12,694 nt of DNA. It comes from JBBDJB01 sp040880125 (lineage in GTDB: Bacteria > Planctomycetota > Planctomycetia > Pirellulales > JBBDJB01). The stretch lies in NCBI GenBank assembly GCA_040880125.1, contig JBBDJB010000051.1, positions 1 through 12,694 of the forward strand. The letters are read 5' to 3'. A model generated the notes under the pieces. That model did not search any database. It was not told the origin of the DNA and worked only from the letters and a program-made list of their open reading frames with translations. The position numbers and the translations under genes are program-made. Shown here one piece after another: positions 6,742 through 12,694 of this stretch (position 1 is the stretch's first letter; each line of letters opens with the position of its first letter).

Positions 6742-9700
6742 ATGTTCCTTCTGTGTACCAGGCGCGTAGCGACGCGGCACGTGGCGGCGGTCCTTCTATT
6801 GGCGTTTTCCGCCACATTCCTACCCGCGCAAGAAGCGGACGTTCAAGCAACTCCACAACCCGCACAAGCGTCGCCGGCCGTCGCAACGCCAGCCGCGCAG
6901 CCGTCGCCCGGTGCAAACCCCACCACACCGCAAGGTGAATCGCCGAAGCCGGGCGAGGACCAACCCAAGCCGCAGCCCAATAAAGACGCAGCCGCCTCCG
7001 GCGCTCCGGCAACCGGCGCCGTCGTCAAGCGGTCGGAGCAAACGCCGACCTCTTCCGAAAACAAGCCGATTCGACTGGAGCCGGACGCCGACGGAAAACT
7101 CGCGTTCCAGTTTCAAGGCGAGCGGTGGCCGGAGATACTCATGTGGCTGGCCGAGTGGGCGAAGATGAGCCTGGACTGGCAGGAGCTGCCGGGCGACTAC
7201 GTGAACCTTACCACGCAACGCAAGTACACCGTCGACGAAGCGAGAAGCCTGCTCAACGGCCTGCTGCTCGACCGCGGGTACACGATGCTACGAGAGGGCG
7301 AAGTCCTGCGCGTGGTGAGCATCAAGACTCTCGACCCCAGCATGGTGCCGCGCGTCCAGCCCGAGCAGCTTGCAGAACTGGACCCCAACGAGTTCGTGAA
7401 GGTCTCCTTCGCGCTCGATTGGCTGATGGCGGAACAGGCGGCCGAAGAAGTCAAGTCGATGCTCAGCCCGAATCACAAGCTGACGGCCATGAAGAGCACC
7501 AACCGGTTGGAGATCACCGACGCGGTTGGCAACCTGCGCGACGTCTACCGCTTGATTGAAGAAGAACAATCCGTCAATGACGGGCAGCTTCCGCTGCACG
7601 AGTTCACCTTTACGTATGCTCGGGCATCCGACGCAGCGGAGATATTGCGAGGGCTGCTGGGGCTGGAAGCTCCACCCGCGGCACAATCCGCCGCAATGAG
7701 TCCACAGCAGATGCAGCAACAGATGCAGATGATGCAGCAAATGCAGCAACAGCAACAACAACAACAGGCCCAACAAGGCGGCGCCGCTCCCGTGGCCGGG
7801 GCCAAGGTCAACCTGGTCGTAAACTCTCGCCGCAACAGCATCCTGGTCAGCGCACCGCCGGACAAGATGGTGATCGTCCGCGAAGCGGTCATCTTGATCG
7901 ACGTGCCCCGTGATAACACCGAAGCGCTGCAGGGGCTCGTCAACCGCGTGAACACTTACCGCCTGGCGTCGCTCGATCCGGAGGCGCTGGTCTCCACGCT
8001 GCAAGAGGTGGGCAACCTCGATCCGACCACCCGGCTGCAAGTGGACAAGACCAATAAGGCCGTGGTCGTTTACGGCTCACTAGCCGACCACGTGACGGTC
8101 CGCATGCTGGTCAGTAAGCTCGATGGCAGCGGCCGACGCTTCGATGTGATCAAACTCCGCCGCCTCGAGGCGGACTACGTGGCCGGCACGATTCGCTTCA
8201 TGATGGGCGGCGAAGAGGAGGAGGAAAGCGCGAGTTCGCGCTACCGCAGCATCTACTACTACAGTCCCTACGGGATGGGAAATGACAGCAGCGATTCGAA
8301 GTCGGATGAGTTCCGTGTCGACGCGGACGTCGAGAACAACCGGCTTTTGCTGTACGCCAACGACATCGAAATGGACGAGATCCGCAACCTGCTGGTCAAG
8401 CTGGGTGAGATCCGCAGCCCCGACGACCCCGGCGGGACGATCCGCACCGTCGACGTGGCGCCGAGCGAGGCCGATGCCCTGCTGAACCGCCTGCGCCAGG
8501 CATGGCCGTCGCTGGGGCCCAATCCGCTGGTGATCGAGCCGCAAGCGTCGCCCGGGCAACCCTCCGGCGAGCGGACCGAGCCCGATTCGCCGGAAGCGGA
8601 GCCGGATGCAGGCGAACGTGCCACGACCACCGGCGTCACGCCCGGCAACGCGCCGGCATCTGCATCCGCGGCGCCCAATGCGGCTGGTGCCACTGATTTG
8701 CAAGCGGAGAATGTGCCCCGTCGCCCACTGTTCCGTCTCGCGCAGCTAAGCCAGACTGATGAGGTATCGGGCGAGTCGCCCGCCACAGCGCCGCAGTTCG
8801 AACAGCCCACTGCCCCGGCCGCCACCCCGCCAACAGAGCGGCAGGCGGAACCGCCTCCGATCAGCATCTCGCGCGGTGCGGACGGGCGGTTAATCATCTC
8901 CTCCGAGGACACGCAGGCACTCGACCAGCTCGAACAGCTCATGACGCAGCTAGCGCCGCCGCGCAGGGATTGGACGGTGTTTCATCTGGAGTACGCGCCC
9001 GCCTACTGGGTGGCGATGAATCTGGAGGATTTCTTTGAAGAAGAGGAGGACAACAGCCTGGCCTCCGCCTTCTGGTATGGTTATCCGCAGGAAGAGAGTG
9101 ACGACCGACGAACGCTTTCCAAACGCCGCCCTCTGAAGTTCATCACCGATACGGATACGAATACGATCGTCGCGATCGGGGCCGACCCTGCGCAGCTTCG
9201 CACGATCGAGGAGTTGATCGAGCTATACGATCAACCGGAGCCGAGCACGTCGCAATCCAGCCGGGTATCCTCGGTGTATCAAGTTCGCTTCTCCAAGGCG
9301 TCGACCATTGCCGAGGCGGTGAAGGACGTGTACCGCGACTTGCTGAGCTCGAACGATAAAGCGCTCGCCCAGCAGCAACAACAGGGCCAAAACGGCGAAC
9401 AGCGGCCGACTCGCAGCACGACGTACATCCTTGGCGGGACGGACGAACGCCAGGAGAAGACGCAGGTCACCTTCAAGGGGAAGCTGTCGCTGGGAGTGGA
9501 CGACCTGTCCAACACGCTGGTCATCTCCACCGAGGGCGAGAGCCTGATGGAGATCATTACTCAAATGGTCAGGTCACTGGACGAAGCGGCCAGGCCAACG
9601 TCGACCGTACAGGTCGTCCGCACCCGCAACGGCCTGAATCCGGCCCATCTGCACCAGGTGCTGGCCCAGATGTTCGATCCCTCCGCCGCGCGTGGAAATG

Positions 9701-9846
9701 AGCAGCAGGGCGAGCAGCGGCCGGGCGAGCAACAAGAAGGTGCCGAGGGCGATCCTCGTCGACGAGGTTCGCAGCAACAGCAGCAAAACGGCGGACAGCC
9801 GCAATCGAACGGAGAAACGGCTGCGGTAGCATCTCCCGATGATTAA
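6742..9846 (+). CDS. Secreted multi-module secretin-N-like protein without a secretin pore domain
   Basis: Function unknown. The 1034 residues begin with a signal peptide (RRVATRHVAAVLLLAFSATFLPA, 7-29), then a Pro/Ala/Gln-rich linker to about 100. Next comes an STN/N0-like domain (118-198, WPEILMWLAEWAKMSL) and a series of secretin-N-like repeats, each a helix followed by a 'nnLvv.g....i..li..LD' strand: about 219-275, 286-391, 404-462, 466-560, 743-832 and 844-950, with a degenerate one at 566-600. The third is split by a Gln/Met-rich tract (322-345). A disordered Pro/Ala/Glu linker fills 600-705 and a Gln-rich tail follows 980. The conserved C-terminal secretin barrel of GspD/PilQ is absent. 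ATG 6742 is chosen because AAGGTGG lies 5 nt before it; GTG 6733 is the alternative. Similar modules build the periplasmic ring of type II secretion and pilus secretins, so a periplasmic scaffold role is plausible. Confidence 0.75.
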   Translation: MFLLCTRRVATRHVAAVLLLAFSATFLPAQEADVQATPQPAQASPAVATPAAQPSPGANPTTPQGESPKPGEDQPKPQPNKDAAASGAPATGAVVKRSEQTPTSSENKPIRLEPDADGKLAFQFQGERWPEILMWLAEWAKMSLDWQELPGDYVNLTTQRKYTVDEARSLLNGLLLDRGYTMLREGEVLRVVSIKTLDPSMVPRVQPEQLAELDPNEFVKVSFALDWLMAEQAAEEVKSMLSPNHKLTAMKSTNRLEITDAVGNLRDVYRLIEEEQSVNDGQLPLHEFTFTYARASDAAEILRGLLGLEAPPAAQSAAMSPQQMQQQMQMMQQMQQQQQQQQAQQGGAAPVAGAKVNLVVNSRRNSILVSAPPDKMVIVREAVILIDVPRDNTEALQGLVNRVNTYRLASLDPEALVSTLQEVGNLDPTTRLQVDKTNKAVVVYGSLADHVTVRMLVSKLDGSGRRFDVIKLRRLEADYVAGTIRFMMGGEEEEESASSRYRSIYYYSPYGMGNDSSDSKSDEFRVDADVENNRLLLYANDIEMDEIRNLLVKLGEIRSPDDPGGTIRTVDVAPSEADALLNRLRQAWPSLGPNPLVIEPQASPGQPSGERTEPDSPEAEPDAGERATTTGVTPGNAPASASAAPNAAGATDLQAENVPRRPLFRLAQLSQTDEVSGESPATAPQFEQPTAPAATPPTERQAEPPPISISRGADGRLIISSEDTQALDQLEQLMTQLAPPRRDWTVFHLEYAPAYWVAMNLEDFFEEEEDNSLASAFWYGYPQEESDDRRTLSKRRPLKFITDTDTNTIVAIGADPAQLRTIEELIELYDQPEPSTSQSSRVSSVYQVRFSKASTIAEAVKDVYRDLLSSNDKALAQQQQQGQNGEQRPTRSTTYILGGTDERQEKTQVTFKGKLSLGVDDLSNTLVISTEGESLMEIITQMVRSLDEAARPTSTVQVVRTRNGLNPAHLHQVLAQMFDPSAARGNEQQGEQRPGEQQEGAEGDPRRRGSQQQQQNGGQPQSNGETAAVASPDD
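7705..7776 (+). repeat. CAG/CAA codon tract encoding a Gln/Met-rich segment
   Basis: Within the secretin-N gene a run of CAG, CAA and ATG codons encodes a stretch of about 24 residues, nearly all Gln and Met, including eight consecutive Gln at residues 335-342. It interrupts the third module between its helical and strand halves. Such tracts expand and contract easily, so length may vary between strains. Confidence 0.85.
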
Positions 9847-9867
9847 CAGGCACAGGACAGATTAGCA

Positions 9868-9893
9868 GGCACAGACAGGAACGTCTGAGCCAC
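9868..9893. repeat. Dispersed palindromic repeat, copy C
   Basis: GGCACAGAC (9868-9876) and GTCTGAGCC (9883-9891) pair with one mismatch across a 6-nt spacer, followed by GCCAC as in copies A and B. It begins 21 bp after the stop of the secretin-N gene. A partial duplicate (CAGGCACAGGACAG) lies directly before it, from 9847. Confidence 0.6.
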
Positions 9894-9920
9894 GCTGCCA
9901 GGTATGCGTCTCCTGCGGCA

Positions 9921-9946
9921 TCGCCGCGAAACTTGCCCTGCGGCGA
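9921..9946 (+). promoter_or_regulatory. Leader hairpin upstream of the serine hydrolase gene
   Basis: TCGCCGC (9921-9927) and GCGGCGA (9940-9946) form a 7-bp stem with a 12-nt loop, about 75 bp before the hydrolase ATG. It may be a transcriptional or mRNA-stability feature of the spacer 9847-10019. No clear promoter accompanies it. Confidence 0.25.
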
Positions 9947-10019
9947 GATTGCCGCCATAGTAACACCGCAAGTTCTTCGTCGCGGCAAACGTTTCACTAC
10001 GATTGCACCGGGAGTCGAC

Positions 10020-10940
10020 ATGTCCATCGCCTGGTATCGGCGCGCCCTTCCGATAGCCTGCTTCATGGTGGTCGCTTCGAGTGTCGCGCAAAGCGCGTCC
10101 GCCCAGGTGACGTTTTGGGAAACCGCCACGCCCGAGAGTCAAGGGATGGACGTCGAAAAGCTGGACCAGGCGCGCCGCTATGCGCTGACCGGCGAAGGCT
10201 CCGGTTACGTCGTTCGCCACGGCAAACTGATCATGAGCTGGGGCGATCCCGATCGGCGTTACGATCTAAAGTCGACGACCAAGGCGATCGGCGTTACCGC
10301 CCTGGGGCTGGCCATCAAAGACGGCAAGCTCACGCTCGACGATGCCGCCATCAAACATCATCCCGGCTTCGGCACGCCGCCGGAGAGCAATGAGAAAACC
10401 GGCTGGATCGGCGAGATCACGTTGCTGCACCTGGCGACCCAGACCGCCGGCTTCGAAAAGCCCGGCGGATACGCCGAACTGCTCTTTCGCCCCGGCACGA
10501 AGTGGCACTACAGCGACGCCGGACCGAATTGGCTGGCCGAGTGCATCACGCTTGCCTATCAGCAGGACGTGCGGGACGTGATGTTCGACCGCGTGTTCTC
10601 GCCGCTGGGAATCACGGCCGACGATCTCACCTGGCGCCGCAACGCCTACCGGCCGCACGAGATCGACGGCATCCCGCGCCGCGAGATGGGCTCAGGCATT
10701 TCGGCCAACGTGGATGCCATGGCCCGCATCGGCGTCCTCTATCTCAACGGCGGCGCTCACAACGGCGACGAGATCATCCCGCGCAGCTTCGTCGACCGCG
10801 TGCGGACGACGGTGCCGGCAGTGGTCGGTCTGGAGGAACTTGACCGGGAGGACAACGACAACGCCTCGGACCATTACGGACTGCTGTGGTGGAACAATGC
10901 CGATCGAACGCTCCCCGGTGTGCCGGCCGATGCGTATTAA
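10020..10940 (+). CDS. Secreted beta-lactamase-family serine hydrolase, truncated by an in-frame TAA
   Basis: Member of the PF00144 serine hydrolase family (beta-lactamase class C, CubicO, esterase EstB relatives). The start ATG has GGGAG 5 nt upstream. Residues 1-29 form a signal peptide ending ASA-QV. The catalytic S-x-x-K is STTK at 85-88, and the second motif appears as YSDAGPNW (164-171), an Asp variant of Y-x-N seen in esterase-like members. The open frame stops at TAA 10938-10940 after 306 residues. The same frame then continues for 52 sense codons of typical family sequence to TAG at 11097-11099. As read, the product would lack the last strands of the alpha/beta domain and the C-terminal helix, so is probably unstable or inactive. 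A nonsense mutation, a base-call error or readthrough could explain it. The physiological substrate is unknown. Confidence 0.8.
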   Translation: MSIAWYRRALPIACFMVVASSVAQSASAQVTFWETATPESQGMDVEKLDQARRYALTGEGSGYVVRHGKLIMSWGDPDRRYDLKSTTKAIGVTALGLAIKDGKLTLDDAAIKHHPGFGTPPESNEKTGWIGEITLLHLATQTAGFEKPGGYAELLFRPGTKWHYSDAGPNWLAECITLAYQQDVRDVMFDRVFSPLGITADDLTWRRNAYRPHEIDGIPRREMGSGISANVDAMARIGVLYLNGGAHNGDEIIPRSFVDRVRTTVPAVVGLEELDREDNDNASDHYGLLWWNNADRTLPGVPADAY

Positions 10941-11099
10941 TCTTGGGGCCTGTACGACAGTCTGATCGTGGTCGTACCGAGTCTCGATCTGGTGGTCGCC
11001 CGGGCCGGCAAGTCGTGGGAGCGCCCGACGCCGGGGCACTACGACGTGCTGCAGCCGTTCTTCGATCCGATCGTGGCGGCGGTGCGCGACCGGGAGTAG
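10941..11099 (+). pseudogene. Detached in-frame C-terminus of the serine hydrolase
   Basis: Directly after the TAA the same frame reads SWGLYDSLIVVVPSLDLVVA, then RAGKSWERPTP and a tail ending FFDPIVAAVRDRE before TAG. This is the expected last beta strands and C-terminal helix of a PF00144 hydrolase. There is no frameshift and no start codon with a ribosome binding site, so it is not an independent gene. With the preceding 306 residues it would form a normal protein of 358 residues plus one residue at the stop position. One base change at the third position would give Tyr. Confidence 0.85.
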
Positions 11100-11116
11100 G
11101 TTCCGCTGCCCCTGCT

Positions 11117-11139
11117 CCCTCTCCCCCGCGGGGAGAGGG
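11117..11139. repeat. Perfect 10-bp CCCTCTCCCC hairpin
   Basis: CCCTCTCCCC (11117-11126), loop CGC, GGGGAGAGGG (11130-11139). It starts 17 bp past the natural (second) stop of the serine hydrolase frame and could act as its 3' terminator-like structure, though no T-run follows. Pyrimidine-purine palindromes of this kind are known as dispersed repeats in many high-GC genomes, so it may be one of those. Confidence 0.55.
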
Positions 11140-11207
11140 CCGGCGAGAGGGGGTTAATCGACTCGTAAGAACCCAGCGATTTGCTGAGCGCGCATCGGAA
11201 TTCTCAC

Positions 11208-11246
11208 GAATTCAGCTACCTGCACAGACAGGAATGTCTATGCCAC
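11208..11246. repeat. Dispersed palindromic repeat, copy B
   Basis: GCACAGACA (11222-11230) and TGTCTATGC (11235-11243) pair with one mismatch around a 4-nt spacer, preceded by GAATTC (11208-11213) and followed by GCCAC (11242-11246). A second GAATTC lies at 11198-11203. The element ends 13 bp beyond the stop of the minus-strand Dabb gene. Orientation on the plus strand is the same as in copies A and C. Confidence 0.65.
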
Positions 11247-11259
11247 CTGGGATCGTCAC

Positions 11260-11682
11260 CTACTTCACGTGCGAGTCGAACACCCGCACTTCTTCCCAGT
11301 TGTCTCGGTTCTCTTCGATGAACTTCAGGTGCTTCTCGGCCGTCTGGTAGCGGTCATGATCCGCCTGCGTATTGAAGACGACGTGCAGCGCAATGTGAAA
11401 CTCCTTGTCGTTCACCGGTCGGTCGAACTGTTCGGCGCGCGTTCCGGCGCTGAAGTAGGCGGTGCCGGGATGGTCGGACAGATACTTCTGGCACGCGTCG
11501 GTCATCTTCTGCCGCGCCGCCGGACTGTCGTCCTTCAGCGTGAAGAAGACCATATGCGCCACCTTCGGAGCTTGTTCGGACGATTGCGCCATCGCATGAC
11601 TCTCCTGTCGCTTTAGGGCACCAGATGCCAACAAGGCGGAAAGGATACCCAATACCAAGCTCGCGGTGAACCATCGACGCAT
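11260..11682 (-). CDS. Dabb (stress-responsive A/B barrel) domain protein with N-terminal hydrophobic segment
   Basis: The 140 residues comprise a hydrophobic N terminus (FTASLVLGILSALLASGAL, 5-23) and a dimeric alpha/beta-barrel domain of the PF07876 type at about 40-138. The domain opens with VAHMVFFTLKDD (41-52) and ends NWEEVRVFDSHVK, with the family's conserved His and the HIALHVVF strand at 96-103. Dabb proteins include stress-induced plant proteins and small enzymes, so the reaction cannot be assigned. The start at ATG 11682 has AGGAG 8 nt upstream. An internal in-frame ATG at 11592 (residue 31, MAQSSEQ) also has AGGAG, 9 nt upstream, and would give a 110-residue cytoplasmic form of usual family length. 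The export signal lacks an obvious cleavage site, so the long form may stay membrane-anchored. It lies 52 bp downstream of ftsH on the same strand. Confidence 0.8.
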   Translation of the reverse strand: MRRWFTASLVLGILSALLASGALKRQESHAMAQSSEQAPKVAHMVFFTLKDDSPAARQKMTDACQKYLSDHPGTAYFSAGTRAEQFDRPVNDKEFHIALHVVFNTQADHDRYQTAEKHLKFIEENRDNWEEVRVFDSHVK

Positions 11683-11734
11683 GGGAATGTCTCCTGTGGG
11701 AACTTAAAGATGTCGAATTGCCAACGAATGTGGA

Positions 11735-12694
11735 CTACGAGCGGCCCCTGTCGGCGGAGGATTCGTCGACCGGCAGCGCTTCGCCCTCGATGCGGACGAT
11801 TTGTCCCTTGCCGTTGCGTTGCCAGCGATTAACCGAAGGGCCGATCAGCTCCTCGATTTCGTGTTCGTCGATCTCTTCCCGTTCCTCGAGCGCGCGGGCC
11901 AGCGTGTCGAGCTGCCCGCGATGCTCGTTGAGCAACTGCCGGGCCCGCTCGTCCGCAGCGCGCAAGATCGCCGCCACTTCCTCGTCGATTACCTGGGCCG
12001 TGTGCTCGCTGAACTCGCGGTGCTCCTGGGCCATTTCTCGACCGAGAAACGGGTGCTCTTCGCTGGTCCGATAAGCCACCGGGCCGAGCCGCTCGCTCAT
12101 GCCCCAGTGCGTGACCATGCGCCGAGCCAGCCGCGTCACCTCTTTCAGATCGTTCTCCGCACCGGCGCTATACTCGTCGAAGATCAGCTTCTCGGCCGCA
12201 CGGCCCCCCAGCATAAATACCAGGCGCGCGTGCAGATCGGCTTCGCCAAAACTCAGCCGCTCTTCCGAGGGCACAAGCTGCGTCACGCCCAGCGCCCGTC
12301 CACGGGGAATCACCGTCACTTTATGCACGCGATCGGCCCCGGGCACGATCCACGCCAACAGCGCGTGCCCGGCTTCGTGGTAGGCCGCCATCCGCTTCTC
12401 TTTGCCGACCAATACCTCCTCGCGCTTCGCACCCATCAGGATCTTGTCCCGAGCGTACTCGAAGTCGCTCATGTCGACCTTGTCTTTCCCCTGCCGCGTC
12501 GCCCACAGCGCGGCCTCGTTGACAAGGTTCCGGATATCGGCGCCCGTCAGTCCGACCGTGCCGCTGGCAAGTCGCTCGATGTCGACGTCGTCCGCCAGGG
12601 GCACATCGTGCGAGTGCACGCGAAAGATCGCCTGCCGCCCCTTATGTGTCGGCCGGTCGACCGTGACGTGGCGATCGAAGCGGCCGGGCCGTAA
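11735..12694 (-). CDS. ftsH: ATP-dependent zinc metalloprotease FtsH, C-terminal half (5' end outside window)
   Basis: Membrane-anchored AAA+ protease that extracts and degrades misfolded membrane and regulatory proteins as a hexamer. The 319 visible residues begin inside the AAA second region of homology (LRPGRFDRHV, 1-10, with the arginine finger) and continue through the lid helix region (GLTGADIRNLVNEAALWA). They then enter the M41 peptidase with zinc motif HEAGH (106-110) and the third zinc ligand Asp182 in AGAENDLKEVT. The tail has a Glu-rich helix (LEEREEIDEHEIEELIG) and ends at TAG 11735. The N-terminal membrane segments, Walker A and Walker B lie beyond the right edge. GTG at 12619 is not a start: family sequence continues unbroken upstream of it. 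No key residue in the visible part is missing. Confidence 0.95.
   Translation of the reverse strand, partial: LRPGRFDRHVTVDRPTHKGRQAIFRVHSHDVPLADDVDIERLASGTVGLTGADIRNLVNEAALWATRQGKDKVDMSDFEYARDKILMGAKREEVLVGKEKRMAAYHEAGHALLAWIVPGADRVHKVTVIPRGRALGVTQLVPSEERLSFGEADLHARLVFMLGGRAAEKLIFDEYSAGAENDLKEVTRLARRMVTHWGMSERLGPVAYRTSEEHPFLGREMAQEHREFSEHTAQVIDEEVAAILRAADERARQLLNEHRGQLDTLARALEEREEIDEHEIEELIGPSVNRWQRNGKGQIVRIEGEALPVDESSADRGRS

Noticed and set aside
7288..8040. Minus-strand frame of 250 codons inside the secretin-N gene
   Set aside because: Leu/His-rich translation across the CAG tract is an antisense artefact of the Gln codons; no family resemblance.
1..12694. CRISPR array, transposon, phage or defence island
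   Set aside because: No regularly spaced repeats, transposase, integrase, nuclease, toxin-antitoxin or Cas motif was found in any credible frame.

Overview
This is a high-GC bacterial chromosome segment, most likely from a planctomycete of the Pirellulales type. The reasons are a secreted protein built from many secretin-N-like modules, planctomycete-like small secreted proteins, GTG starts and patchy Shine-Dalgarno use, and wide intergenic regions carrying short palindromic repeats. The assignment rests on family resemblance and style, not on a marker gene.

Layout. 1-125: non-coding, a run of five hairpins with a likely bidirectional terminator. 126-2036, minus strand: a DHH/DHHA1 phosphoesterase (NrnA-like) followed by an N-formylglutamate amidohydrolase-like protein, 48 bp apart, with a good sigma70-type promoter of their own at 2111-2138. 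2315-6115, minus strand: a three-gene CUT2-type (ribose-class) ABC importer in the order permease, substrate-binding lipoprotein, double ATPase. Binding protein and ATPase overlap by four bases. 6116-6741: divergent spacer with a candidate promoter and an unusual 12-bp inverted repeat spanning the leader of the next gene. 6742-9846, plus strand: a 1034-residue secreted protein of repeated secretin-N-like modules without a visible secretin pore. 10020-11099, plus strand: a secreted serine beta-lactamase-family hydrolase whose frame is broken by one TAA codon 52 codons before its natural end. 11260-12694, minus strand: a small Dabb-domain protein, preceded by the 3' part of ftsH, which runs off the right edge.

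How the genes relate. The importer is one functional unit: lipoprotein capture, membrane channel, ATP hydrolysis. Its substrate cannot be read from sequence. DHH phosphoesterase and amidohydrolase are probably co-transcribed housekeeping or salvage enzymes. FtsH and the Dabb protein are co-directional and 52 bp apart. I see no defence system, CRISPR array, transposase, integrase, tRNA or rRNA.

The observations most worth following are the broken serine hydrolase frame, three copies of one palindromic element each lying just 3' of a stop codon, the pore-less multi-module secretin-N protein, and the long-range stem in its leader.
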